Below, piece after piece: positions 1 to 10,700 of a stretch of DNA of 64,000 nucleotides (within the stretch, counting starts at the first letter, position 1; each line of letters starts with the position of its first letter). This stretch comes from Phoebastria nigripes (lineage: Eukaryota; Chordata; Aves; Procellariiformes; Diomedeidae). Position numbers and translations under genes: made by a program. A model generated the notes under the pieces. The model saw nothing but the letters and a program-made list of their open reading frames with translations. It was not told where the DNA came from and did no database searches. The DNA lies in the NCBI GenBank assembly GCA_035582835.1, contig JAYKAV010003362.1:133617-197616 (forward strand), given 5' to 3'.

Positions 1-15
1 TTTGTTTTTTTTTTT

Positions 16-160
16 ACAATGAGGGTAGTGAAACACTGGAAGAGGTTGCCCAGAGAGGTGGTAGATGCCCCATCTGTGGAAACATTCCAGGTCAGGTTGG
101 ACAGGGCTCTCACCTTTAAAGGTCCCTTCCAACCCAAACCATTCTATGATTCTATGATTA
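16..160 (+). repeat. CR1 LINE 3' end, internally deleted
   Basis: The fragment contains the CR1 C-terminal and 3' UTR signature, with a stretch encoding a W-x-RLPREV-like segment, then AAGGTCCCTTCCAACCC and the terminal tail ATTCTATGATTCTATGATT. It is 5'-truncated and flanked by T-tracts on both sides. Between 110 and 111 the sequence jumps from the GGACAGGGCTCT segment straight to CACCTTTAAAGG, omitting the roughly 60-base stretch normally found there in CR1. Confidence 0.9.
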
Positions 161-3100
161 TTTTTTTTTTTTTAAAATGTGAAATGGAATCCTTGTAGCA
201 AACCTCTAGTAACCTCAGCAGCCGTCAATGATCTTGACATTTTAAAATACACCAGAAGCAGAAAGCGAGTTATTTATTCCCTAAAGTCCCCAGGAGAGCA
301 ACACAATCAGGATCATGCTCCCCAAAACACTTGAACTGTGGAAATGAGCCCACTCCATGCATGGTTCATGTTCCCAGAAGACTCCATGAGGAAATACACA
401 TATTTGTCTCAGCCTTTCCATGGTACTTAAATGCTTGTCAGTTTAATATTACTCATTACTGTAATGTTTAGAAACATATCCAGACAGTGTTCCTTGTAAC
501 ACTGGCAATTCTCATCTGAATTACCTCCAAGGATTTTCTTTAAAAGGTTTCTTCTTGCAACCTCTCATCTTGGACCAATACACAGAAAAGTGAACTATGT
601 TAAGAATGTGTATTATTCTGTGAATGCCTATCTGTGTTCATTTACCATATCATGTTTTGTCTATGATAATTTTTCAAATACTATAAATTAAAGTATGAGT
701 TCACAATTTTCTTTATGCTCACTCAAAAAAAAAAATCTACAGAAAACAGCAAGTAGAAAATAATACATTACAGGATGCAAAGAAGTGTTCTCCATTTCAT
801 TTGTCTAACTTGACAGGTCAACTTTGACAATCAAAACATGATTTTGAAGTCATATCCCACAAATATCTAGGACTATCTAGAACTAGGGGACATACTTCAC
901 TAAAAAAAGTGAAAGCATTCCACATTTCTAATGAGTAAAACACTAATTTTTAAACATGGTGGTTCACATGTTTCACTTCAGTAAAGAGTCACTTGATCCA
1001 TTTCCTAGAATACACTCCATACTTTGGCATAAATACAAAATTGAGCAACAAATTTGTGCCACTAACATTCTCCCTTTCGTGTTATGAACAACTACCACAA
1101 AACATACAGTCCATTCTGGTTCTTTGATCAAGTTAGGAGAGAAGATCCAGCAGCAACTACACATAAAGTGTGTAAAAAACAAACCAAAAAAACCAAACCG
1201 GATACAAAGCAGAAAAATTAAAAAAAAAAAAAAAAATCAAGGCACATGTCAAATCTGAAAATGAGAAACTGCCATTTTCTATACTATTGTGCCTCACTGC
1301 AAGAATGGTAACTGTAATTGAGGAACAGCACTCAAACTGACCTTAGAAGGTANATGACTATGCCTTTAATAGTCAATACAGTAGGCTAACAGTCTTCTCA
1401 GTCACTTAACAACTTATTACTAACAGTCACACTAAAACAAAACCACACCACACAGAATAAACCCACTTGTCACTCAATAAAACTTTGCAAAACCTCTATT
1501 AAGTGGGAGATCAGACAAGTACTCACAATGGTAACTAAAAAAAAAAAAAAATTTCTTTCCTTCATCCTTCTGCAGCTTTCCACCAGGTACACAGAATATT
1601 TGACTTGTAAGGCCCAGGCAACTAATAAAGGCTTGTTATTATTACATAGAGGAACTTTTCTGCTACCTGAGAAAGACCAATATATCATATAGCTCAAAGG
1701 AAAACTTTTTGGAAAAAAACCTACAGTGTTCTGCTACTCCTATTTGGGAAGACATGGGCAGCTGAGGGCTGCTCAGCAGCTTCAGCCCACAAGCGAATAT
1801 AAACCCTCTTAATTAGATAATGTTATCTCCATATCACTGATGTAAATCTGAGTGCTAGCAGAATAGTTCACTCTGCATCACAAAGCAAAACAAAAGTAAA
1901 GAACATCCATCTTCCCACTTCTAGTCCCATGCTTTATGCTGTAACTCAAATAGCCTTCTTTCCCTCCTCGACCTATGGAAACACTTCAGTGCAATTCTAT
2001 CATCACGAATCTGCAAGTATATTTAGAAACTGTAAGAAAAATAAAGTTTGAAAACTAGCCCTATGCTCCACTTTCTTTGAAGATGCTAAATACAAGACCT
2101 TGCAAGTTGNGGGTAACAAAGTTTACTACTACCTGGAAGGCTGCTAACATTTTACTTCAAAACATAACTACATATAAATATTATACTATTCTATGTGGTG
2201 ATTTCATTCAGAAAAAGAAATATCTGGCTGTAAAATTCTGTGAATTGTCCCTGCAAACTTAAAACATATTGCAAGACAGCCACTGATGTCATAGATGTTT
2301 TCCTTGAAACTGTTCACTGAAAGTTCAACATATTGCTTAAATTACAAAATAATTTGCATATGGAAACAACTTTATTTTTTAATTTAACAGATACATCATA
2401 AGTCTTAATTTAAAAAAAAAAAAATCAGTTTACTTATAGTTGCTAAGTGTTAGCGTTTGAAATTCTGCTGTATTCTCCGTCATGGGAGTTACGTACATTT
2501 TTAATCTATTTTATTGTTTGTGGTAATTATAGCTGAATATGGATTGTTAAAGAGCAACTAAGGTATATGGCATAAAGCTAACATGAATTATTTAGAAAAA
2601 TCATTGCAAACTTCTAGTCACCTGCAGCAAGCAAGTTGTTCAGAAAAAACACACATAAAAACTGAATCAGCAGAGAGCTGAGATTTTGTCCCTATGCTGG
2701 AAAACCACATGCAGGTTTTTTTCCTCCCCCCGCCAACTCCTCTACTCACCAGCAAAACTTAAGATCTATTTCTAGGCTGCTTTTGCTGGCATATCAAAGA
2801 AAGAAAAATATTCCTGACACAGAAAATTTTGGGGGCAGAGGACTTGAGAACACAACACTAGAAAAAGTATTAAGTTATCTCAAGTCATTTTTAAATGGGG
2901 TTATCTAGGGAAGAACTTTATCTTTAGAAATAATGTTGATTACATGGATAGCCATGGCAGCAAAAAAAATGGACGAAGTATACCAACAAACTGCTTTACT
3001 TCTATTACTTTACTTTGCACAGAACTTCCTTTTCCTCCTCACTTATATGCAGCCTGATCTGAACTATGCAGAATTATACAACAAAATTATAATAGTTACA

Positions 3101-6100
3101 GCATTCATTACAGTAAGGCATAAGAAAAGATTTCAGCAACAGACTTGGCAATGCTGTGGCACTGATTTTAAAACTCAATTTCTAATTACTTTCAGTTGCC
3201 TGGAGGTCAGATGCAGTCAACAAGTTCATTGAAAAACTTCCCAGAGAACACATTAACATTACTTGGATGCTTTAAAGTAATTTCATAGCTTTTTAAACAA
3301 GAATAGCATTTCTTCTCTCTACAATGTATCACAAATCTAGTTTTGCAAGGCAGCGCAATGACTGCATTTTGAATGGGGCCAATTCAGGGAAAAAGTTTTA
3401 AGCCATGCATGACTGCCTCTTCCACATTAACTTAATATCAATCCATGATACAACCAAAAAGAGCTGATCAGTCTTCTGCCCCAATTGTTCATGTTCACAC
3501 CTTTATTCATACTACCAGTAGTACTAATATCATGCTGCTGCCCAGTTATCCAGACTGGGGAATGGATTTTGCTGGAAGTTAACCTGATCATAAAAACAAA
3601 CACAATTTCAGCCAGGTTAGCTTCCTGATCTGGCTCATCATACAGCAGTACAAACAAAATCAACATCCAAAATGGGCAGTGGGAACTAGGGTAGAGTTAA
3701 GTTGAGTTAAAGCAACTGTGGAACTACAATCCAAGTGCTTATGCAAAGGAAAGGAGAAAGTGAGGTGCACTTCAGCTCCATTTTCTCCACTCCTTTCTCA
3801 TCCTCCAAGCTCACCAACCTATCCATTCCTCATGCATTCATTTAATGCTCATGCATAGAGATGCCTATGTTCAGAGAAGTAGTATTGCAATTAAGAGCCT
3901 TGTTCAGCAACAGATATAGCTACAACAATGGTCTCCTTTCAAAGCTATTTTAGTCACTTTTCAGTTAATGACCATAACACATCCAAAAAACAGGCTTAAA
4001 TATGTCTCAAAAAAAAAAAAAAAAGCAATCTTACAATGAACAATTCCCTTCACCAAATAATACTTTCCCTCATTAAATAAAAACAGTGCTAATAAAAGGA
4101 GTCATTGCATTCACATAAGTTAGTTGCACTGTACAGGCAGTCCTTACAAGCACTCTGGGAAGTAAATATTGTTGTTTTTTCATTATAGGTAAGCAAAAAG
4201 TTCTGGCAATTCGCACAGAATCTCAAAGACAGAGCTCATCGGCATAATAGAATTTAGAGCCATGAGCGTATGAAACTTCTGAACTCCCAGTCACCATCCG
4301 TTAATTTTACTGCTATCAACAGTAACTGTGTTATTACATATCAATTATCTGAATAAAAGAGGAGGAAGACTTAAAAAAACTTCACATAAACAGTAGCTGC
4401 TATTTTAAAGAAAACCCTCTGTGTATCCAAGAGAATTTTTTCTTGGTGACACATTTTAAGAATCAAGTTGAGTCTGGGCACGAGGTTTCTGCCTCCTTCC
4501 TTCTCCATGAAGAGATTCAATGCATATTTAGGCTGTGTATCACACAGACTGAAGAGCAGGACTTTAAGAGAAGAGCAGACTAGTAGACTTCTATAATATC
4601 CTATTAACTACAGTCTGAGAATCCCATTGACAGTGAATTTTCTACTTAAACTTATTCAGCATAACACAGGTTCATTGCCTCTTTTTGACCTCCTTTGATA
4701 TGGAAACAGCTACAGCATTGTCAAACCAAGAAAACTGCAATGAACTGAATACAAATGCTTTAATGTGCCCCACCAGAGAAATATTTCATAACTTCCTAAG
4801 CCATACTCTGCAGTCAGCAGAGAATTGAAAGATTTACTCCAACCTGACATCAATGATAAGATTAAGAAACATTAAAAACAAAGAAAAATTGACAGACCTC
4901 TAACATAAAGGTTCATTCTATTTTTCTTCCTTCCTTGTAACCAACAAACTGGGAATTCAATTCTGAATTAATCGTTTTGACTATGCAAAACAACTTTCTC
5001 CCTCCTCTACCACCACCACAGAGAGGGACAGAAACACATAGAGAAGCAAAAAACTAAAGTGACACAAGAAAACTAGATCCACATGAACCAATACTTCAAA
5101 TGGTGGCATTTTCAGAAACAGAAAAGTGGAGAAATAAAACTAATGCTAAAATAAAACTGATTTAACTTTAAATTCTCAAACTAGGAACTAAGAGTGAGTT
5201 TTATGTCCAGAAGAGTTGTATTTTACCAGAGAAGTTATGACTTTTCTCTTTGTTTTCATTTTAGAGGCTACAATAAACATTTAAGAAAAATGGTGTCGCT
5301 GAGATATGCACCACCTCGAAAAGCAGTAAGTAATACTAAGAGGGTTCAAAGAAACAAGTCAGTGAGGGAAGCCTGAGCAAGTTAAAGGTGTGAAATATCC
5401 ACCTTAATATGCAAAAGCTTACTGTAAAGAAGAAGAAAAAAAAAAAAAAAAATCACTCATTTCCATATCCAAAATTAATAGTTTAACTCCAGCTATATAT
5501 TAAATAAGCCTTTCTCACCATAAAGATATAAAGCACTACAATAGATTGCCTGGAAGGACAAGAGATTGCCTTAAAGACAAGATGTCTTTAAGGAGTTAGA
5601 TAATAAGACTGATGTAGAGGTAGCTAATCCTGCATTGGACAAAAAGACAAACATATTATTTTACAAGAAGGAANCAAATTTTTTTCTAACAAAATTTGAA
5701 AATAAACAACATTTGTTTCAAGAACAGGGATAGCCTTCCCTATATCATACACAGCACATTTTGCAAAGGAAAAGATTTTCATACTGCAAACTAGCAAAGA
5801 CAACCAGTGCTGGAAAGAAGGATATACTGAGATCTAAAACACAGCGATTAACAAGTCTCTAAACTACTACTGAGTTTTGTTGTAAAATGCATGTAGTTTT
5901 ATTACACAAGGTTAGCAAGAGCTCACTTCTTTATAAGTGCACTTAAAAAACAAAGAGTTCAGGTATTTTATGCTCAGTATCACACCAGTACCTAATAACA
6001 ACGCACCTGATTATCATTTAAATGTTTTACAAGTTGTAAGTAACAGATCAAGTAGGGAAAGAAAAGATCACATTTCATTTGGGCATCCAAAACTCTCCCC

Positions 6101-6559
6101 ACATCTCTTAGAGACAGAGAAAAATATGGAAGGTAGAGTAGAAGATCTGCCTGGTAATTCCATAACAACAAACTCCTGAAAAGATAAAAAGTATCTTGAA
6201 AGGCTGTTGCCATAACATCATAGGTTGACTTTGATGTAGCAATGTATGCTAGACATGCAATTAATAAATTTAGACTCCATTTCTCCATCTCAAAAAAAAA
6301 AAAAAAAATTTACATAAAATATAGCTTCCATGCCCTTCTCCAGCTACTTGAAACATTACCTGTAGAATAAAAATATGACAGAAAAGTGGTGGAATCTCCA
6401 AACATTGAAAAAAAAAAAAGAAAACCAAAAACTTTGTCTTTCAGTACTTAACTATACTTACACCTAGAAAACACGCAACTATTTTCAACTGTAAGCACTT
6501 TTTTCCTTATATACAACAGAATATTTACATATTTGAAGGCCTAAGCTCCCATCAATCTG
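161..6559 (-). other. Presumed PDHX intron 1; no exon recognised
   Basis: AT-rich sequence with several A-tracts (for example 1220-1236, and others near 4010, 5435 and 6293) and short chance ORFs. I looked on the - strand for the lipoyl-domain exon that follows exon 1 in PDHX and did not find it. A perfect 10-bp inverted repeat lies at 5569-5593. Confidence 0.6.
5569..5593. repeat. Perfect 10-bp inverted repeat, 5-base loop
   Basis: CCTTAAAGAC, loop AAGAT, then GTCTTTAAGG. The left arm directly follows a short direct repeat of AGATTGCC. No mobile-element context is evident. Confidence 0.8.
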
Positions 6560-6780
6560 TTTTCCTCTCTAGACTCCAATTCCTTCAGTTTTCCTCAGTG
6601 ATCACATTTCCTAGACCTTTAATAATTCTCACGCCTCTCTCCAAATTCTCTCCCATCAGCCCATACCCTTCCTGATGTACTTCCAGTACCTCCAGAGACC
6701 AAACCAAACAGCACCCTGCCGAACTAACCCATCTCCATAGCCTCTCATCCACTTCCCAATCGGTCATTGCTACTCAGTCT
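6560..6780 (-). repeat. Old CR1/L3-like LINE fragment
   Basis: On the + strand it reads as the reverse complement of the CR1-superfamily RT C-terminal region: segments such as CTTCAGTTTTCCTCAGTGA, TTTCCTAGACCTTTAATAAT and CTCTCCAAATTCTCTCC correspond, with many substitutions, to the stretch encoding SYEERL and following residues. It lies in presumed PDHX intron 1 beside the CpG block. The boundaries are approximate. Confidence 0.55.
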
Positions 6781-7013
6781 CTCCTGCTCAGTACACCAAC
6801 GGCCATACTCGGCCTTGCCACACTACACACCCACCTGGTAACACCAGACACTCACACCTCCCTACCACCTTGCACAGCCTTTACGTCTCCCCCAGCACCA
6901 CTTACCCTCATCCCTTACTTAACGTCGCAGCTCCTACACACACACCTGCAGTAGGCCAACGGCACAGGCACCCGACTAACAACGAATGGTGCAGGATCCA
7001 GCCCATCACTCAC

Positions 7014-7155
7014 CCAGCAGCTCTCGGGTCCCGTGCAGACGCCTCCAGCTTCCTCGAGCAGGGAAAGACACGCCAGCGCCCAGAGCTAGCCGCCCCTCCA
7101 GCAGCAGCCTCGCCAGCCCCTTGCCGCCGCTGCGCAGCCACAAGGAAGCTGCCAT
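7014..7155 (-). CDS. PDHX: PDHX exon 1 (coding part): mitochondrial presequence of the pyruvate dehydrogenase E3-binding protein
   Basis: PDHX (protein X) sits in the mitochondrial matrix and tethers dihydrolipoamide dehydrogenase (E3) to the E2 core of the pyruvate dehydrogenase complex. Only exon 1 is in the window. It starts at 7155 (A at -3, G at +4) and reads MAASLWLRSGGKGLARLLLE, is rich in Arg and Leu with few acidic residues, and ends WRRLHGTRELLG before a perfect donor GTGAGT (7008-7013). It gives 47 codons plus one base; the human exon is similar, beginning MAAS and ending in a comparable FHSTQWLRG stretch just before the lipoyl domain. The reading frame is open upstream without an ATG. 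The assignment rests on the start, the presequence character, the end motif and the head-to-head position with APIP. The lipoyl, E3-binding and catalytic-like domains must lie beyond the left edge; no further exon was recognised at 1-7000. Confidence 0.85.
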
Positions 7156-7158
7156 CTT
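7148..7158 (-). promoter_or_regulatory. YY1-like motif over the PDHX start codon
   Basis: On the - strand the site reads AAGATGGCAGC, one base from the YY1 consensus AANATGGCGGC, and the PDHX ATG lies inside it. YY1 sites at or just downstream of start sites are common in housekeeping and mitochondrial genes. Binding is inferred. Confidence 0.45.
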
Positions 7159-7737
7159 GCTTCTCCTCGCCTCCCTGCCCTCCCCAAAGCCGGGGCTGTC
7201 TCTCTCACTGCCTGAGCAGAAAAAAAGCGGCACGCCCCCCACCCCGCGGCTGAGGCGCCTCAGCGCGGAGGAGCAGCTTCACCAACGGCCCCTGCCCTCC
7301 CGGTGGCCACCTGCCTGCACCTGGCACAGCGACAAGCCTTCCCGCAGCACCAGCCGTGGGCGCTCAGCCACTCGCCTGCACGGGCCTGACTGCCTCTATC
7401 GCACCAGGTACGATCAAATGCCTACCACAGACGCACCCGCACCTCTCTCAGCCCTGCCTGCCTGTCGGCCCCCGGGGTGCGCCCGCATCTCCTCTCCAGC
7501 TACTCCCGTTACCGGCCCTTTCCTGTCCTCCCGACCGGGGAGGGGGGTGTGCTGAGCTCTCCATACTACCCCGGCCAGTCCGCCTCCACCCCGGGGCAGG
7601 GCCCACACCGCCCGCCAGGGCGTCGCTGGCGTCGATGCCCGACCGCCAGGGGTAGAGAAGCGCTCGGCAGGCGCCCGCGCGTACCCCGAAAGAAGCCCCC
7701 GAGAAAGGACCCCGGCACTCATCGTCCGACCGGCGCC
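7156..7737. promoter_or_regulatory. Bidirectional PDHX/APIP promoter in a CpG-rich block
   Basis: Only 582 bases separate the divergent start codons. The DNA is strongly GC-rich with many CpG dinucleotides from roughly 7000 to 8110, in contrast to the AT-rich flanks. No TATA box is evident, as expected for a housekeeping CpG-island promoter. A GGGGCGGGC GC box lies at about 7858 in the start of APIP intron 1. Transcription start sites cannot be placed from sequence alone. Confidence 0.85.
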
Positions 7738-7745
7738 ATGGCGGC
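7735..7745 (+). promoter_or_regulatory. YY1-like core over the APIP start codon
   Basis: GCCATGGCGGC contains the YY1 core ATGGCGGC exactly, while the two leading bases depart from the AAN consensus. The APIP ATG is within the motif. The overlap with a Kozak sequence followed by Ala codons could arise without YY1 selection. Confidence 0.35.
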
Positions 7746-7773
7746 CGCCGCCAACGACAGCGATACCGCGCAG
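7738..7773 (+). CDS. APIP: APIP coding exon 1
   Basis: Encodes only 12 residues, [12 protein letters not shown], then the donor GTAATG; phase 0. The frame is open upstream through the GC-rich leader, so the start rests on the strong Kozak context (GCCATGG) and on the position of the human start. This N-terminal tail is the least conserved part of the protein. Confidence 0.9.
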
Positions 7774-10700
7774 GTAATGAGGAGCCACGCGCAGACCCCG
7801 CACACAGCGCCTGGCCCTGGGGCCGCGTGGGCTTTAAAGCAGCTCAGGGCTTGGCAGCGGGGCGGGCGCGAACGCCTCGTCCCGGCAGCCTCCCGTTTAA
7901 GCAGCCCGGCGGCGCGCGATGTGGGGTCGGCTGCCCCCTGCCTGCAGGCGGGGCTGAGCACCCCAGGGTCCCCCAATCCGGCTGGGAGGGACTCCCGGAG
8001 GCCCGAGGCGGGACAGTGAACCGGCAACGACCGTGCCGGGGTGCCCGGGCCCTGCCGTGGCCACCTGTGGCACCCCTGATGCTGCTGACGGCCCTGCGCT
8101 CTGCCCGGTGTCTGGCTAGGGGCACTTTGTGTCAGCGGGTGCTCCAGGATAGCAGTTCGCAATTGCAGTTGTTGAGTCTATTCTTGCAACCTTAGTAATT
8201 AGCTAGTAACCTTTGTAGTTACTAATTAGCAGAGAGTATAAAGATGTTATGAAATTTGCTACACTTCCCAAAATGTTGCCAGTCTGGCTGCAGTTAAAGG
8301 ACTTGTGGCCCTTTTTATTTATTTATTTATGGTAACTGGGTTTTTTTAGGTTTGTTTTGGGTTTTTTTCTGTGTTTGATTGTTTGGGGTTTTTTGTAGTT
8401 TGGTATCTGTTCATTATTATAAGTCATCACAACCTGAACATGAGTTGGCAGTGCTGTGCTTCATCAAACAAAGCAAACATCGTGCTAGAACATATGGGAA
8501 CATCACCTGGACGAGGCTTGAAATACCTATCCTATTTGTATGTGGAACTGGTCAAGAGGCTAGCCCAAGCATCAAGAATAGTGTGGACCAACAACAGTGA
8601 GATGAGAATCATCAGCAGACTAGGGAATGTGGCCTGTCAGGAAAGAGGGAAAGAACCTGCTTAGTCAAAAAAACAAAACAAACAAAAAAAAAAAAAAAAA
8701 AGAGCAAATGGAGTTGTTGTCTTAATATGTAAAATGTGGTCACAGAGATGAAAGGGAAGAATGTCTTCTTCATGTCCATAATTGTTTGGTAAGAGATAAC
8801 AAGCTTAAGTTTCAGCAAGCAAGGTTTAAGTTCGGCATTAGGAAAATATTTCTAACCTAGGACAGTTAGACAGATTGCCTAAGGAGTTTGTGACTCACTG
8901 TCATTGGAGGTTTTAAAGATGAGGTTAAAGTAGGAGCTTCCAAACCTTGTCAAACTTGCCCCAGGCTGCTGTCTCCATCATTTCACCTTCCCTGTCTCCT
9001 GCCTCAGAACCACTGCCACTGTCTTGCACCCGTGCTCGTTTCTCCCATGCTGCCACCACTGCCTCCCCATGCCTGGTTCTGCAAGTCCAGCACCAACTGG
9101 AAGCATTTTCCTGTGGTGTGCAGCCCCCTGTAGCAACTGCAACAAGATGCAAGTGGTCTGTGTTCAGAGGGGCTGCATTAAATAAAGCCTCTGCTTGCTG
9201 TGATTCTAAGGGCCAGGAGACAATCTTGAGGGGCTCACAAAATCCCAGTTCCCCTTTGCTTAAGTCTTACGGTCTTACTTTAGACCATCAAGGGTCACTC
9301 AGTCTTTACTCTACAATTTTAGAGTCACTGTGATATCGGGGTGGGGGGAGAGAACTGTGACAACAGCACTTTTTTCTTAATGTTTCAGCAAAGGTATTGG
9401 TACTAATTAACTACCTGCCTGCCAGTTTTGGTATGTGCTACTTATTTTTTGCTTTTGTTCTCTTTATTCTGTGGCTGTTAACAGAATACGCCCCCTAATG
9501 TGGGTTCCTTCTGCTAAACAAATGTTTCTCTTGGAAATGTCCTTTCATGGGGATAAATGACTAAGCTGAGCAGTAGAGCAGCTAATCTTTTGTCATTTTT
9601 TTAAAAAACTATTAAGGCTTCTAATTGCTGCAATAAAAAAAATTCAAAACATAAAAAGGCACACCATAAATGATCAATTTCAGTTGGAGGTCTGTACTTG
9701 CTATAAAAATTGACAGTCTGAGGCTTTTAAGCAGAGTAGGAATCCTAACCACATTGCTTTCCTATCTCTTCCTTACAATTATTTATTTTTCTCACCTAAA
9801 AAGCCTCCCTTTTGCATTATAGAATCCTTGTATGGTGCCGAAGGTGGTGTAGAAAATAAACTTTTTTAAAGGATCATGACATTATTTTTGCTACTTTGGT
9901 TTATTTGATCCATTTCTGTGCTAAAGACAGATTTTAAACAGAAATCTACCAGCTTATTAACAGTACTTTTCTCACTTTATGTGTACAGTGTAGCCCAAAT
10001 CTGTTTTACCACATCAAACTTATCACTACGCAGCTATTCAAAGAAACCTCATCATGATTTACTACCCATCANCGTGAAATACCAACAGTATGATTTCATC
10101 TATGCAGTCTGTGCTTGTTTCTGAGGAAAATATATGATTTCTAAGCAATTTTTGAAAGGGAGATACATATTTCAGGCACTGTTTATTTACTATAATATCT
10201 TAAAATGCCCACATTGTAGTTCAGTTTTACACCTTTCTAAAATTATCCCCAAAACCTTTACAAATGTGTTTGTTCCACAAGTAGCTTGGGTCCATCTTGT
10301 TTTCAATTGTATTAGATCCACATTGTTTTCTGGGTTTTTGGGTTGGGAGGGTGGGTTTGGTTTGTTTTGTTTTTTAAATCATATTAGGTACAGTAATTCA
10401 AATAAAATAGGAAAAAGCTAATTTTGCTTGAGCAACCACAGTCTTGCAGAATACAATAATAATTTTTTTAAAAGATTTGACTGCTGGAAATATTCTAAAT
10501 TTTCAGTGAATACTTTCAGTCAGTTTCTGTTTAGAAATTTACCAGCAAATTTGTTTTCAAAAGAATAATTTAATGGATTAAAAAATTAGTCACTTCTTTT
10601 AGTTCATGGAAATTTGTGGAGTTTTCCTTCATACCTGACAGCATGTAGAAACTTAGGCTAAGATGGTAACAACATAGCAGCAAAGCAGCTAAGTTGTTCA

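Noticed and set aside
7006..7242. Upstream extension of the PDHX exon 1 frame beyond the ATG at 7155
   Set aside because: The frame is open, but its upstream start would be a GTG at 7242; no ATG precedes 7155. The ATG at 7155 has a strong Kozak context and matches the human start MAAS.
6870..8195. Many long overlapping ORFs on both strands (up to 189 codons)
   Set aside because: They lie in the CpG-rich promoter block, where stop codons are rare. Only the PDHX exon 1 frame and the short APIP exon 1 frame have start context, donor sites and homology.
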